DNA from: Methylomarinum sp. Ch1-1
Lineage (GTDB): Bacteria; Pseudomonadota; Gammaproteobacteria; Methylococcales; Methylomonadaceae
Assembly: GCF_030717995.2 (NCBI RefSeq)
Contig: NZ_CP157743.1
Coordinates: 2,754,501 to 2,818,500, forward strand
Direction: 5' to 3'
DNA: 64,000 nucleotides
Shown here in pieces: positions 34,353-45,155 of this stretch. Within the stretch, counting starts at the first letter, position 1, and each line of letters begins with the position of its first letter. The notes under the pieces were generated by a model, which had not been told where the DNA came from, made no database searches, and worked only from the letters and a program-made list of their open reading frames with translations. The position numbers were made by a program, and so were the translations under genes.

Positions 34353-36137
34353 ATGTCATCAGAATATAAAATCATCGAACATAAACATGACGTCGTGGTC
34401 GTCGGCGCCGGTGGCGCTGGGCTGAGGGCGACCTTCGGCATGGTCGAAAAAGGCTTGAAAACGGCCTGTATTTCCAAGGTGTTCCCAACCCGCAGTCATA
34501 CCGTAGCCGCACAGGGCGGGATCAGTGCGGCGCTAGGCAACATGGGCGAAGACCATTGGCGTTTCCATATGTACGATACCGTGAAAGGATCGGATTGGCT
34601 GGGCGATCAGGATGCGATCGAATATATGTGCCGCGAGGCGATTCCGGCCATCATCGAATTGGAACATTACGGCGTGCCTTTTTCTCGCACCCCTGAGGGC
34701 AAGATCTATCAGCGCGCCTTCGGCGGCATGACGACTCATTACGGCAAGGGGACGGCGCAAAGAACTTGCGCGGCGGCCGATGTGACCGGTCACGCTATCT
34801 TGCATACTTTGTATCAGCAGGCGCTGAAACATCATGCCGAGTTTTTCATCGAATACATCGCCCTGGATCTGATCATGGAAGACGGTGAATGCCGCGGCGT
34901 GTTGGCCTGGTGTCTCGATGATGGTACGCTGCACTTATTCCGCGCCCATCAGACGGTGTTGGCGACCGGCGGTTTCGGGCGCAGTTATTTTTCCTGCACC
35001 TCCGCCCATACCGTGACCGGTGACGGCAATGCGATGGTGTTAAGGGCAGGGTTGCCGCTGCAGGACATGGAGTTCATTCAGTTTCACCCGACCGGCATCT
35101 ACGGCGCCGGTTGCCTGATCACCGAGGGCGTCAGAGGCGAGGGCGGCTACCTGACTAATTCGGAAGGCGAGCGCTTCATGGAACGCTATGCGCCGACGGC
35201 CAAGGATTTGGCTTCACGGGATGTGGTCAGTCGAGCGATCACCATCGAAATCAACGAAGGCCGTGGGGTCGGGCCGACTAAGGATTATGCCTATCTGCAT
35301 ATCGAACATCTCGACCCGGCCATAATCCATGAACGTCTGCCGGGAATCGCCGAAACCGCGCGCATCTTTGCCGGTGTCGATGTGACCCAGGAACCGATAC
35401 CGGTGTTGCCGACCGTGCATTACAACATGGGCGGCATACCGACAAATTACAAGGCCGAGGTGGTGACGCTAAAAAACGGCGATCCCGACACGGTCGTGCC
35501 CGGCTTGATGGCGATCGGTGAATCCGCCTGCGTCTCAGTGCATGGCGCCAATCGTCTCGGTTCCAATTCGTTGCTGGATCTAGTGGTGTTCGGCCGCTCT
35601 GCGGCCATTCGCTGCGCCGAACTGGTCAAACCCGGCGCGGCGCATAAGCCGCTGGCCTCGGATGCCTGCGACCAAGCATTGAGGCGATTCGATCGCATCC
35701 GTCATGCCAACGGCGGCCGCAAAACGGCCGATATACGTCTGCAAATGCAGAAAACGATGCAAAGCAAGGCGGCGGTGTTCAGGACCGGGGAAACCTTGGC
35801 CGAGGGGGTGGCCGGCATCGCCGAGGTGGTCGAGAGCTTCGCCGATGTTAAGGTCAGCGATAAGTCGCTGATCTGGAATACCGATTTGGTGGAGACGTTG
35901 GAATTGGATAATCTGCTCAGCCAGGCCACCGTGACCATCAATGCCGCCTATGGACGAGAGGAAAGCCGAGGCGCCCACGCTCGCGAGGATTTCCCCGGAC
36001 GCGATGACGATAATTGGTTGAAGCACACCTTGGTGTGGCTGGAAAACAACCAGGTCAAAATCGATTACCGACCGGTGCATCTTTACACCTTAAGCGATGA
36101 AGTCGAGGCTTTTCCGCCTAAAGAGAGGGTTTATTAA
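34353..36137 (+). CDS. sdhA: Succinate dehydrogenase flavoprotein subunit
   Basis: This 594-residue protein oxidises succinate to fumarate. The FAD-binding GAGGAGLRA is near residue 18, and [11 protein letters not shown] contains the His that binds FAD covalently. The active site lies in the HPTGIYGAG and REDFPGRDD regions. Length is normal. The stop codon shares a base with the sdhB start. Confidence 0.96.
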   Translation: MSSEYKIIEHKHDVVVVGAGGAGLRATFGMVEKGLKTACISKVFPTRSHTVAAQGGISAALGNMGEDHWRFHMYDTVKGSDWLGDQDAIEYMCREAIPAIIELEHYGVPFSRTPEGKIYQRAFGGMTTHYGKGTAQRTCAAADVTGHAILHTLYQQALKHHAEFFIEYIALDLIMEDGECRGVLAWCLDDGTLHLFRAHQTVLATGGFGRSYFSCTSAHTVTGDGNAMVLRAGLPLQDMEFIQFHPTGIYGAGCLITEGVRGEGGYLTNSEGERFMERYAPTAKDLASRDVVSRAITIEINEGRGVGPTKDYAYLHIEHLDPAIIHERLPGIAETARIFAGVDVTQEPIPVLPTVHYNMGGIPTNYKAEVVTLKNGDPDTVVPGLMAIGESACVSVHGANRLGSNSLLDLVVFGRSAAIRCAELVKPGAAHKPLASDACDQALRRFDRIRHANGGRKTADIRLQMQKTMQSKAAVFRTGETLAEGVAGIAEVVESFADVKVSDKSLIWNTDLVETLELDNLLSQATVTINAAYGREESRGAHAREDFPGRDDDNWLKHTLVWLENNQVKIDYRPVHLYTLSDEVEAFPPKERVY

Positions 36138-36922
36138 TGGTCGAGTTTACATTGCCTAGAAATTCCAGAATAACGGAAGGAAAAACCTTCAAGGCGGCGG
36201 AAGGCGCAAGCAATGTCCGCCGTTTCGAAGTTTATCGCTGGGATCCCGATTCCGGCGAGAAGCCCCGCATCGACGTCTACGAAATCGACATGGATGCTTG
36301 CGGGCCGATGGTGTTGGACGCGATCTTGAAAATCAAGAATGAGATCGACAGTACGCTGACTTTCCGGCGTTCCTGCCGGGAAGGGGTCTGCGGTTCCTGC
36401 GCGATGAATATTAACGGCAAAAACACCTTGGCCTGCACCAAGGCGATTTCCGATTATTCGGGCGCGGTGAAGATATTTCCGTTGCCGCATATGGATGTGA
36501 TCAAGGATCTGGTGGCGGATATGACCCATTTTTTTGCCCAATATGCGTCGATCAAGCCCTGGCTGGAGACCCAGACGCCGCCTCCGGCCGATAGAGAGCG
36601 CTTGCAAAGCAAAGAAGAGCGAGCAAAGTTGGACGGATTATATGAATGTGTTTTGTGCGCCTGCTGCTCGACCAGTTGTCCCAGTTATTGGTGGAACAGC
36701 GAGCGCTATTTGGGACCGGCCATTTTGCTGCAGGCTTATCGTTGGTTGGCGGACAGTCGCGATGAAAACACCGGCGCCCGTCTCGATGAATTGGAAGACC
36801 CGTTCAAGCTTTACCGCTGTCATACCATCATGAACTGCACCGATACCTGTCCGAAAGGCTTGAATCCGGCCAAAGCCATCGCCGAGATCAAGAAACAGCT
36901 GGTGCAAAGACAACAGGGTTGA
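36137..36922 (+). CDS. sdhB: Succinate dehydrogenase iron-sulfur subunit
   Basis: This 261-residue protein carries the [2Fe-2S] site [10 protein letters not shown] with a fourth Cys in NTLAC. The [4Fe-4S] site is [12 protein letters not shown], and the [3Fe-4S] site is in [14 protein letters not shown]. It transfers electrons from FAD to quinone. The ATG overlaps the sdhA stop, and its own stop overlaps sdhE by 4 bp. Confidence 0.96.
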   Translation: MVEFTLPRNSRITEGKTFKAAEGASNVRRFEVYRWDPDSGEKPRIDVYEIDMDACGPMVLDAILKIKNEIDSTLTFRRSCREGVCGSCAMNINGKNTLACTKAISDYSGAVKIFPLPHMDVIKDLVADMTHFFAQYASIKPWLETQTPPPADRERLQSKEERAKLDGLYECVLCACCSTSCPSYWWNSERYLGPAILLQAYRWLADSRDENTGARLDELEDPFKLYRCHTIMNCTDTCPKGLNPAKAIAEIKKQLVQRQQG

Positions 36923-37170
36923 TGGAAGAGCTGAGCAAGTTGAAATGGCGCTGTCGGCGCGGGACGCTGGAACTGGACATCCTATTTCGCCGTTATCTGG
37001 ATCAGTGTTACTGCCAGGCCGATGCCTCGGAGCGGCACGTTTTTTTGCAACTGCTGGAGCTGGAAGACGGCGAGTTGATGCGCTATATGATGGGCTATGC
37101 CGAGCCGGATGACGGCGCGTTGGTCGCAGTGGTGGCTAAAATGCGTCGGTTAAGTGAGGATGGCGGATAA
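36919..37170 (+). CDS. sdhE: SdhE-type FAD assembly factor
   Basis: This 83-residue helical protein has the RRGTLELD motif (residues 13-20) of the SdhE/SDHAF2 family, which promotes covalent FAD attachment to SdhA. It overlaps sdhB by 4 bp. With the DUF1674 gene upstream, both flavoprotein-maturation factors flank the sdh genes. Confidence 0.88.
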   Translation: MMEELSKLKWRCRRGTLELDILFRRYLDQCYCQADASERHVFLQLLELEDGELMRYMMGYAEPDDGALVAVVAKMRRLSEDGG

Positions 37171-37255
37171 AGTATTGATGACATTAACGTCAGCAGTTGT
37201 TACTCTGTCGTTAAGTATTTAGGTCGACTGAATCTAAGCGATAAGGGGGCAGGCA

Positions 37256-39622
37256 ATGGCAAAGAATGAAAACGACAGAGCGGACTACGAAATGCTGGAC
37301 GCGTATTGGCGGGCCTGCAATTATCTGGCCGCCGGCATGATCTATCTCACAGACAATCCGCTGTTGCAAAAACCGCTCAAGCCGGAACATATCAAGAATC
37401 GTTTGCTGGGACACTGGGGCGCCAGCCCGGGATTAAGTTTCAGTTACGTGCACATGAACAGGTTGATCAACAAATATGATCTGAACGCCATTTTCCTGGC
37501 GGGGCCGGGACATGGCGCCCCGGGGGTGCTGGCGCCGGTTTATCTGGAAGGCACCTACTCGGAAATCTATCCTAACAAAAGCGAAGACAAAGAAGGCATG
37601 CGCCTTTTTTTCAAGGAGTTTTCTTTTCCCGGCGGGATCGGCAGCCATTGCACACCGGAAACGCCGGGTTCGATACATGAAGGCGGGGAATTGGGATACA
37701 GTCTTTCTCACGCCTTCGGCGCGGCCTTCGATAATCCTGATTTGATCGTGACGGTGGTGGTCGGAGACGGCGAGTCGGAAACCGGGCCGTTGGCGACCTC
37801 CTGGCATTCCAATAAGTTTCTTAATCCGATCCGCGATGGCGCGGTCTTGCCGATATTGCATCTGAACGGCTACAAGATCAATAACCCGACGATACTGGCC
37901 CGCATTCCCCATGACGAACTCGAACATCTATTGCTGGGTTACGGTTGGAAACCCTATTTTGTCGAAGGCAGCGAGCCGATGGACATGCATGGCAAGATGG
38001 CGGCGACGCTGGAACAATGTGTGTTGGATATCCAGGATATTCAGCAAAGCGCCCGGGCGAATAACGATGTCAGTCGTCCGCTGTGGCCGATGATCGTATT
38101 GCGCAGCCCCAAGGGTTGGACCGGGCCGGCGACGGTGGATGGGCACAAGGTGGAAGGTTATTGGCGCGCCCACCAAGTACCGCTGGCGGCCGTCAAGGAA
38201 AATCCCAAGCATCTGCAGCAGCTAGAGGAATGGTTGCGCAGTTATCGGCCGGAAGAGCTGTTCGATGACAGGGGACGCTTGCTGCCGGAATTAAAAACAT
38301 TGGCCCCGCAAGGTACTCGACGTATGAGCGCCAACCCGCACGCTAACGGCGGATTATTACGTAAATCATTGCGGATGACGGATTTTAGGGATTACGCGGT
38401 TCCGGTGGACAAACCGGGGCGTCAGGAGGCCGAAAATACTCGACCATTGGGCTGTTTTCTGCGCGATATCATGCGTTTGAATAAGACCAATTTCAGGGTG
38501 TTCGGGCCGGATGAAAACACTTCGAATAAACTGGATGCGATCTATCAGGCCAGTAAGAAGACCTGGATGGGCGGCTATCTGCCGGAAGATGAGGATGGCG
38601 GCGAGTTGTCGCCCCATGGTCGAGTCATGGAAATGCTGTCCGAGCATACCTTGGAGGGGTGGCTGGAAGGTTATTTATTAACGGGGCGCCATGGTTTTTT
38701 TTCCAGCTATGAGGCCTTTGTCCATATCATCGATTCGATGTTCAATCAGCACGCCAAATGGCTGGCGATCAGCGAAGAGATTCCCTGGCGGGCGCCTATT
38801 TCGTCGTTGAATCTATTGATTACCTCGACGGTTTGGCGCCAGGATCATAACGGTTTCACCCATCAGGATCCCGGATTCCTGGATGTGGTCGTCAATAAAA
38901 ACCCGAAAGTTTGCCGCATTTATCTGCCGCCCGATATCAACAGCCTGTTGTCGGTCGCCGATCATTGTTTGCGCAGCAGAAACGATATCAACGTGATCGT
39001 CGCCGACAAGCAAAAACACATCCAATTCCTGGATATGGAGGCGGCGATCAAACATTGCACCAAGGGTATTGGTATCTGGGAATGGGCCAGCAACGACCAA
39101 GGGCAGGAACCTGACGCAGTCATGGTCGGTTGCGGTGATGTGACGACTCAGGAAGCATTGGCGGCGATTTCCTTGTTGCGGGAGTTTTTTGCCGACTTGA
39201 AGATTCGTTTCATCAATGTCGTCGATTTGTATAAACTGACGCCTGAAAGCGAGCATCCGCATGGATTGTCGGATCACGATTTCGACAGCCTATTCACCAA
39301 GGATAAACCGGTGATCTTTAATTTTCACGGCTACCCGTGGCTGATTCATCGACTGGCTTATCGCCGCAGCAACCATAAGAATCTGCACGTTCGCGGTTAC
39401 AAGGAAAAGGGCAGTATCAATACGCCGCTGGAGCTGGCGATACGCAACGAAATCGATCGCTTCAGCCTGGCGATCGATGTCATCAATCGAGTGCCTAGAT
39501 TGCAGGTCGCCGGCGCTCACGCCAAGGAAAGGCTACGGGACATGCAGATCGAATGCAGTCAATACGCCTACCGGCATGGCGTCGACCAGCCCGAATTCGC
39601 CCAATGGACCTGGCCGGACTGA
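37256..39622 (+). CDS. xfp: Phosphoketolase (xylulose-5-P / fructose-6-P)
   Basis: This 788-residue thiamine-diphosphate enzyme splits xylulose 5-phosphate (or fructose 6-phosphate) with phosphate into acetyl phosphate and a shorter sugar phosphate. Family landmarks are [29 protein letters not shown] and the ThDP-binding [15 protein letters not shown]. The C-terminal domain has [18 protein letters not shown] ribosome site precedes ATG 37256. In methanotrophs the enzyme channels ribulose-monophosphate-cycle sugars to acetyl phosphate; placement among TCA genes fits acetyl-CoA supply. No acetate kinase gene is adjacent. Confidence 0.94.
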   Translation: MAKNENDRADYEMLDAYWRACNYLAAGMIYLTDNPLLQKPLKPEHIKNRLLGHWGASPGLSFSYVHMNRLINKYDLNAIFLAGPGHGAPGVLAPVYLEGTYSEIYPNKSEDKEGMRLFFKEFSFPGGIGSHCTPETPGSIHEGGELGYSLSHAFGAAFDNPDLIVTVVVGDGESETGPLATSWHSNKFLNPIRDGAVLPILHLNGYKINNPTILARIPHDELEHLLLGYGWKPYFVEGSEPMDMHGKMAATLEQCVLDIQDIQQSARANNDVSRPLWPMIVLRSPKGWTGPATVDGHKVEGYWRAHQVPLAAVKENPKHLQQLEEWLRSYRPEELFDDRGRLLPELKTLAPQGTRRMSANPHANGGLLRKSLRMTDFRDYAVPVDKPGRQEAENTRPLGCFLRDIMRLNKTNFRVFGPDENTSNKLDAIYQASKKTWMGGYLPEDEDGGELSPHGRVMEMLSEHTLEGWLEGYLLTGRHGFFSSYEAFVHIIDSMFNQHAKWLAISEEIPWRAPISSLNLLITSTVWRQDHNGFTHQDPGFLDVVVNKNPKVCRIYLPPDINSLLSVADHCLRSRNDINVIVADKQKHIQFLDMEAAIKHCTKGIGIWEWASNDQGQEPDAVMVGCGDVTTQEALAAISLLREFFADLKIRFINVVDLYKLTPESEHPHGLSDHDFDSLFTKDKPVIFNFHGYPWLIHRLAYRRSNHKNLHVRGYKEKGSINTPLELAIRNEIDRFSLAIDVINRVPRLQVAGAHAKERLRDMQIECSQYAYRHGVDQPEFAQWTWPD

Positions 39623-39631
39623 TAAGGATAT

Positions 39632-39802
39632 CCTGAGTTCGGGATGAAAATTTCTTAATATTTGAGATAAATGCTTATCAGGTATTGACAGAACAAATGC
39701 GTGCAGTAGGGAGGCTGCGTTCAAGAATATATGAACGCATATAGTCCGCGTTTTCTGAAGTCATTGCCTGATGCTCTTCATGTTATTTAAACCGAATTGA
39801 GG
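39632..39802. repeat. Repeat family F, copy 1 (CTGAGTTCGG inverted ends)
   Basis: Starts CCTGAGTTCGGGAT and ends TTTAAACCGAATTGAGG, so the ends are imperfect inverted repeats. The right part (GCCTGATGCT...TTAAACCGAA) is shared with 51113-51204. It lies between two convergent genes. Confidence 0.55.
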
Positions 39803-39849
39803 TTAAAGATAGGGTGCAATAGCTCCAACTCTATTGCACCGAAACGGCG

Positions 39850-40290
39850 TTAGTAACTCTGGTAAGGGAGGAACTTGCCGGACATCGTGATCTGGACTCG
39901 ATCACCGTTTGGGTTCGGTTCGCGGGCCATTTCCATTTTAAAGTCGATGGCGCTCATGATACCGTCGCCAAATTCCTCATGGATGAGTTCCTTCAGCGTA
40001 GGTCCATAGACGCCAATCAATTCATAAAAGCGATATATCAACGGGTCGGCCGGCGTGTCGCTGGTCGCCCCCTTATAAGGTACTACGGTCAGCCAGGTTC
40101 TTTCTTCTGTGCTTAAATCGAATAATTCACCGACGATATCGGCCTGGTCGTCGGCCAGCGTCATTTGGCCTAGACAGGCAGCGGTCACCCATTCCTTGCT
40201 CAGACCGACCTTCGTGGCCACGTCGCTCCATTTTAATCCTTGACTGATTTTGCTGGCGATGATCTTTTCGGTCACTTTCATTCTATTCAT
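39850..40290 (-). CDS. cynS: Cyanate hydratase (cyanase)
   Basis: This 146-residue enzyme converts cyanate and bicarbonate to ammonia and CO2. An N-terminal helix-turn-helix-like domain (KVTEKIIASKISQGLKWSDVATKVGLSKEW) precedes the catalytic domain. The active-site Arg and Glu are in YRFYELIGVYG and the Ser is in DGIMSAIDF. GGGAGG lies just upstream of ATG 40290; a longer frame to 40398 is not supported. It is monocistronic, lying 207 bp downstream of the formate dehydrogenase gene on the same strand. Confidence 0.95.
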   Translation of the reverse strand: MNRMKVTEKIIASKISQGLKWSDVATKVGLSKEWVTAACLGQMTLADDQADIVGELFDLSTEERTWLTVVPYKGATSDTPADPLIYRFYELIGVYGPTLKELIHEEFGDGIMSAIDFKMEMAREPNPNGDRVQITMSGKFLPYQSY

Positions 40291-40497
40291 GTTTTCCTCC
40301 CGGAGTTTAACAAAGGTTATCTCTGTACCGCTGTACTGATAATTAGGTGTGTAGTTGCCTGCCAGGTGGACGAGACTGTGAAAGCTATATATGGCCATTC
40401 ATATCGCAGTCTCGCCGCTCAACCGTTGATTCTAATAACGAAGGACATAGGGCATGATAGGCCATGCCTTAGCCAGCTCGTTGTTAGGCTTAGGCCT

Positions 40498-41700
40498 TTA
40501 GGCCTGCTTGAACTTGGTGGCTTCCTCGGAGCCACTGGTGGCATTGCCTTCACTATAGGAATGCGCGCCGACGCCGGCCAGCTGACCGCCCTGAACAATC
40601 AGGTATTCATCTCGGATGGGACGCCCTTCGAAGTAACATTCCAGGATTTCGCGGGTGCCTGCCGCATATCGAGTCTGCGCCGATAGGCTGGTGCCAGAAA
40701 TATGCGGCGTCATGCCGTGATGGGGCATGCTGCGCCAAGGATGATCTTGCGGTGCGGGTTGGGGAAACCAGACATCGCCGGCATAGCCCGCCAGTTGACC
40801 GCTTTCCAGGGCTTCGACGATGGCATCGCGATCGCATAGTTTGCCACGCGCGGTGTTGATCAAGTAGGCGCCGCGCTTGAAATGTTTCAGTGACTGCGCG
40901 TTGATCATGTGCTCGGTTTCAGGGTGCAACGGACAGTTCAATGTCACCACGTCACAGACTTTGCTTAAGCTTTCCAAAGTGTCGTGATAAGTCAGGTTGA
41001 GTTCTTGCTCGATCGCTTCCGGCAGGCGATGTCTATCCATATAGTGTAGTTTTACATCGAAGGGATTTAGCAGACGCAGTACACGCAGGCCGATGCGGCC
41101 GGCGGCGATCGTGCCGACATTCATCGCTTCCAGGTCGTACGAACGCGCCACACAATCGGCGATGTTCCAGCCGCCATCGATCACATGATTGTAAGAAGGA
41201 ATGTAGTTGCGCACCAGCGCCAGCGTCATCATCACGACATGCTCGGCCACGCTGTGGCTGTTGCAATAGGTGACTTCTGCGACGGTGACACCGTGATCTA
41301 TTGCCGCCTGCAGATCGGTATGATCGGAACCGATACCGGCGGTAATGATCATTTTCAGATTTTTGGCCTTGGCGATGCGTTCGGCAGTCATATAAGCCGG
41401 CCAGAACGGCTGGGAAATGACGATTTCGGCATCATGCAATTCTCGATCGAGCACGCTGTCGACGCCGTCCTTGCTGGAGGTCACGACCAGTTCGTGGCCA
41501 TTCGACTCCAGGTATTTGCGCAGCCCTAATTCGCCGGAAACGCTGCCGAGCAACACGCCGGGCTTGAAGTCTATCGATTTGGGCGTCGGCAGCGTTTGAC
41601 CGTCCGGGTAATATTCCGGCTGGGGAAGATCGTCGCGCGCATAAGACGTCGGATAGCCGTCGATGGGATCGTCATAAAGAACACAAACAATTTTAGCCAT
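40498..41700 (-). CDS. fdh: NAD-dependent formate dehydrogenase
   Basis: This 400-residue metal-free enzyme of the D-2-hydroxyacid dehydrogenase family oxidises formate to CO2 with NAD. The Rossmann loop VGTIAAGRIGLRVL, the formate-specific N-terminal segment and the catalytic Arg (NTARGKLCDRD) are all visible. The His is in HHGMTPHISGTSLSAQTRYA. It closely follows the methylotroph FDH pattern. It is the last step of C1 oxidation and supplies NADH. It is followed by cynS and preceded by a lysR gene on the same strand. Confidence 0.94.
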   Translation of the reverse strand: MAKIVCVLYDDPIDGYPTSYARDDLPQPEYYPDGQTLPTPKSIDFKPGVLLGSVSGELGLRKYLESNGHELVVTSSKDGVDSVLDRELHDAEIVISQPFWPAYMTAERIAKAKNLKMIITAGIGSDHTDLQAAIDHGVTVAEVTYCNSHSVAEHVVMMTLALVRNYIPSYNHVIDGGWNIADCVARSYDLEAMNVGTIAAGRIGLRVLRLLNPFDVKLHYMDRHRLPEAIEQELNLTYHDTLESLSKVCDVVTLNCPLHPETEHMINAQSLKHFKRGAYLINTARGKLCDRDAIVEALESGQLAGYAGDVWFPQPAPQDHPWRSMPHHGMTPHISGTSLSAQTRYAAGTREILECYFEGRPIRDEYLIVQGGQLAGVGAHSYSEGNATSGSEEATKFKQA

Positions 41701-41822
41701 TTTATTGTTACCTAAATTTTAGTGGATGACTGGGCATAACGATATGCTCAGATGTTTCCCGGCCGGGTGGCATTATTGTCTGCGTAGGCAGCGATGTGCG
41801 TCCAATTGTTTTGAAGTATGAT

Positions 41823-42740
41823 TTAATAGGCGGTGGTTATCATTGCATCAAAACGTCGCTGTAAATCCAATTGTTGAGCGATCTGCCAGGCGGCATCCTG
41901 AATCGGGGAAGATGTGCTTTGTCGACGCATAATCAAACCGACTTCTCTTGACAACTCTGGCGTTAACGGTAAGGCGGTAACTTCCTGGTGTAACTCAAAC
42001 TGGCTTAGCATGCTATGCGGAACGATGCTGTATAGCCCGGCGCTACGGACATGGGCATATAAGGCAAAAATGGAATCGGTTTCCAATTTGACATTGGGAG
42101 TGGCATCGGCCTCGCGAAAGGCGGCATCGATCAGCCGGCGGTTTTGCATGTTTTGGGTCAGCAAACATAGGGGAAATCCAGCGATATCGCGCCAGCTTAA
42201 GTGGCTTTTTATCAAACCAGGATCGGGATTGCGCGCCAACAACACATAGCGCTCTCGATAGAGCGATAAAGTCGCGAAACCTTTAAGCCGGCTATCTCCC
42301 AAATAGGTCAGCGCCAAATCCAACTCGAAATTGTCGAGCAGGCGTATTAGCTTCTCGGCGCAATGAGAAACGAGTTTGATTGTCATCCCGGGGTATTCAA
42401 GCTGACAGGGTTCGGTCAATAAGGGCGTAACGGGCAGCGTCGTCGGTATCGCCCCCAACTGCAATATGCCGGTCAGTTGTTGGCTATATTGCGCCGCGGC
42501 CTGCCGCATGCCTTCCCAGTTTTGGGCTAAAATCCGAGCCCATTGCAAAACCTTCTCGCCTTCATCGGTAAATCCTTGGAAGCGATGGCCACGTTTTATA
42601 ATGGTAATACCGAGCTCTTCTTCAAGATGCTGGATCGCGGTGGACAAAGCGGGCTGGGATACATGGCAGGCTTCGGCGGCACGTCCGAAATGGCCGGTTT
42701 TGGCGAGGGCGAGCAGATAATCAATTTGGCGGATAAACAT
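41823..42740 (-). CDS. LysR-type transcriptional regulator
   Basis: This 305-residue protein has an N-terminal winged helix-turn-helix (FIRQIDYLLALAKTGHFGRAAEACHVSQPALSTAIQHLEEELG) and a C-terminal periplasmic-binding-protein-like effector domain. It lies between icd and fdh, all on the minus strand, and is not divergent from either. Its target is not evident; fdh, cynS or icd are candidates by position only. Confidence 0.88.
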   Translation of the reverse strand: MFIRQIDYLLALAKTGHFGRAAEACHVSQPALSTAIQHLEEELGITIIKRGHRFQGFTDEGEKVLQWARILAQNWEGMRQAAAQYSQQLTGILQLGAIPTTLPVTPLLTEPCQLEYPGMTIKLVSHCAEKLIRLLDNFELDLALTYLGDSRLKGFATLSLYRERYVLLARNPDPGLIKSHLSWRDIAGFPLCLLTQNMQNRRLIDAAFREADATPNVKLETDSIFALYAHVRSAGLYSIVPHSMLSQFELHQEVTALPLTPELSREVGLIMRRQSTSSPIQDAAWQIAQQLDLQRRFDAMITTAY

Positions 42741-42871
42741 GAGAACGAAATTAACGTAAAAAGGGGGACAGGCTGGTTTAGCAACGACGAAGGCATGACG
42801 GCCGCAGGGATTGTGCGAAATTTTGTACAGCGGCGGGGGGCGGGATATGCATCCCGCCCCATTGTTTTAAG

Positions 42872-44164
42872 CTACATGTTTTCGATCAGCACGTCGGCGA
42901 ATTTGCTGCATTTGACTTCGGTGGCGTTTTCCATCTGGCGGGCGAAGTCATAGGTGACCTGTTTACTGGCGATCACGGCGTCCATGGCGTCGATAATCTT
43001 GTCGGCCGCCTCGGTCCAGCCCAGATAGCGCAGCATCATTTCCCCGGACAGGATCAGTGAACCGGGATTCACCTTGTCCAGATTGGCGTATTTCGGCGCG
43101 GTGCCGTGGGTCGCCTCGAAAATAGCGGCTCCGGTCAGGTAATTGATGTTGCCGCCCGGCGCGATGCCGATGCCGCCAACCTGAGCGGCCAACGCGTCGG
43201 ACAAGTAATCGCCGTTCAGGTTCATCGTCGCGATCACATCGAACTCGTCCGGCCGAGTCAGCACCTGCTGGAGGCTGATGTCGGCGATGGCGTCCTTGAT
43301 CAAGATGCGGCCTTCAGCCAGCGCCTTTGCCTGTTCTTGATTAGCGGCTTGTTCGCCTGAGGCTTCCTTACTGCGTGTCCACTGCTCCCAGGTATAGGTT
43401 TGTTCGGGAAATTCGCGCTCAGCCAGGGCATAAGCCCAATTACGGAAGGCGCCTTCGGTAAATTTCATGATGTTGCCCTTATGGACGATAGTGACGCTTT
43501 TACGTCCGTTGGCCAGGGCATATTCGATTGCGGCACGGACCAGACGTTCCGTCCCTTGTCTAGATACCGGCTTGATGCCGATGCCGGAGGTTTCAGGAAA
43601 GCGTATTTTTTTGAAATGATCCGGGAAATGTTGCTGCAGCAATTGCAAAAAACGTTCATTTTCTTCGCTGCCCTGTTCAAATTCGACCCCGGCATAGATG
43701 TCCTCGGTATTTTCCCGGAAGATCACCATGTCGACCGCAGCCGGGTTCTTGACCGGCGAGGGTACGCCTTTAAACCAGCGCACAGGGCGCAGACAGACAT
43801 ACAGGTCGAGCATTTGCCTCAACGCGACATTCAGCGAACGGATACCGCCGCCAATCGGAGTCGTTAACGGCCCCTTGATGGCGACTTTGTAGTCGCGGCA
43901 GGCGCCCACCGTTTCGTCAGGCAGCCAGCTGTCGAACAGACGGTGGGCTTTCTCGCCGGCGTAGATTTCCAGCCATTGAATTTGTTTTTGCCCCTGATAG
44001 GCGGACGCGACTGCCGCATCCAGGACACGAACCGTGGCTCGCCAAATATCGGGGCCGGTGCCGTCGCCTTCGATGAAGGGAATAATCGGCAAGTCCGGTA
44101 CCACCAGTTTGCCGTTTTCCATGGTTATCGGACTGCCGTTGGAGGGAGGGGTAAGCGTTGCCAT
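42872..44164 (-). CDS. icd: Isocitrate dehydrogenase, NADP-dependent
   Basis: This 430-residue enzyme decarboxylates isocitrate to 2-oxoglutarate. [11 protein letters not shown] is the N-terminal strand. [11 protein letters not shown] contains the Ser that AceK phosphorylates in E. coli. [17 protein letters not shown] carries the Lys-Tyr pair that selects NADP. It is a homodimeric E. coli-type enzyme. It is divergent from the NAD-linked gene at 45156, with repeats between. Confidence 0.94.
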   Translation of the reverse strand: MATLTPPSNGSPITMENGKLVVPDLPIIPFIEGDGTGPDIWRATVRVLDAAVASAYQGQKQIQWLEIYAGEKAHRLFDSWLPDETVGACRDYKVAIKGPLTTPIGGGIRSLNVALRQMLDLYVCLRPVRWFKGVPSPVKNPAAVDMVIFRENTEDIYAGVEFEQGSEENERFLQLLQQHFPDHFKKIRFPETSGIGIKPVSRQGTERLVRAAIEYALANGRKSVTIVHKGNIMKFTEGAFRNWAYALAEREFPEQTYTWEQWTRSKEASGEQAANQEQAKALAEGRILIKDAIADISLQQVLTRPDEFDVIATMNLNGDYLSDALAAQVGGIGIAPGGNINYLTGAAIFEATHGTAPKYANLDKVNPGSLILSGEMMLRYLGWTEAADKIIDAMDAVIASKQVTYDFARQMENATEVKCSKFADVLIENM

Positions 44165-44682
44165 GGGATATCCTCGCTGTCAGCTCAAAAGATTGAATAG
44201 CTTGAGGCCAGTTTGCCGTCATCGCTATCGGTGAAAACGGTTTTTCAGTTTGTTCAGAGTATCATGACTAAACCTCGGTTGACTGCAAAAATCTGTCCGT
44301 ACAAATAGGGATATTGGAGGGCTATATATCAATTATTTGATCGGCTTCGATCCAGCCGCCGCTATATTCGCCGATATTGCAATCGAAAATATTGACATTC
44401 ATGGGGTGAATATTGAGGTTTTGCTGCGCGCCTGGATACCACAATGACCAATTTTGCCTCCGGTGGCGGTTTTTGGCGGCTTCGCGAAGCCGCCCTACGT
44501 TGGCGGATCCGCTGCGCTTGATCCGCCCTACCGGTGCGGGTAGGGTAGGGTGTGCTGACGATAGGAAGCGCACCGGTTTTTGATGCGCTTCACGCTGCTC
44601 GACACATCCGAAGGCAAGACGGTGCTTTGCGTAGGAGGCCCGCCCAGAAGGTATTTTTTAATGAGGGAGCCCTGGGTTAGCT

Positions 44683-45075
44683 CTCATCGTTATACACATC
44701 TTTATGTTATCCATGTCATTCCGGCAGGGATTTCAGCAATTCTCAGTTTGAGTATTTTTGCGGGGTTTAGGGCATGGGGTGTGTCTGTCGAGGAGCGCCG
44801 TTCACCCAGCACCTAAATTATGCTGGAATGTAAAATATAGTCCAGTAGCCATGGAATTTAGGTGCTGGGTAAACCCATCCTTGGGGGCTTGACGGCAGCA
44901 TCCTTGCTGTCGACATCCTCGCCAAACACACCCCATGCCCTTTTTGAACGCCAAATATGGGAATTGCTGCAGGGATTGCCGGAATCCAGGCTACATGGAT
45001 GTATTTGGGCTGTCATCCTTGACCCTGGATACCCGCATCCCAGCGGGTATGACGAGACTTATGTATAACGATGAG
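44683..45075. mobile_element. MITE family C with 9 bp target duplication, carrying a nested family B copy
   Basis: Inverted ends CTCATCGTTATACA (44683-44696) and TGTATAACGATGAG (45062-45075). They are flanked by perfect direct repeats GGGTTAGCT at 44674-44682 and 45076-45084. Removing the inner element and one duplication leaves a core of about 148 bp that contains ATTCCGGCAGGGATTGCCGGAAT-type palindromic sequence. Confidence 0.85.
44734..44969 (-). mobile_element. MITE family B, copy 2 (inverted, nested)
   Basis: Ends CAGCAATTCTCAG and TGGGAATTGCTG; flanks CAGGGATTT (44725-44733) and CAGGGATTG (44970-44978) match at 8 of 9 bases. The interior matches 50846-51064 in reverse complement, including the CCCAGCACCTAAATT palindrome. 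Confidence 0.85.
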
Positions 45076-45155
45076 GGGTTAGCTTGGCAACTAGATGACA
45101 AGATGCTTGGAAACTGTGTATCATACTGCACATTTTGGCAATTCAGGAGATTTGA

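Larger units (their letters stand above)
44165..45155. other. Repeat-filled region between the two isocitrate dehydrogenase genes
   Basis: From left to right: 44165-44400, probable icd promoter; 44455-44655, an inverted diverged unit of the 30 kb array; and 44683-45075, a composite of two nested MITEs. The stretch 45085-45155 carries the NAD-IDH ribosome site (AGGAG at 45146-45150). No gene is supported. Confidence 0.65.
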
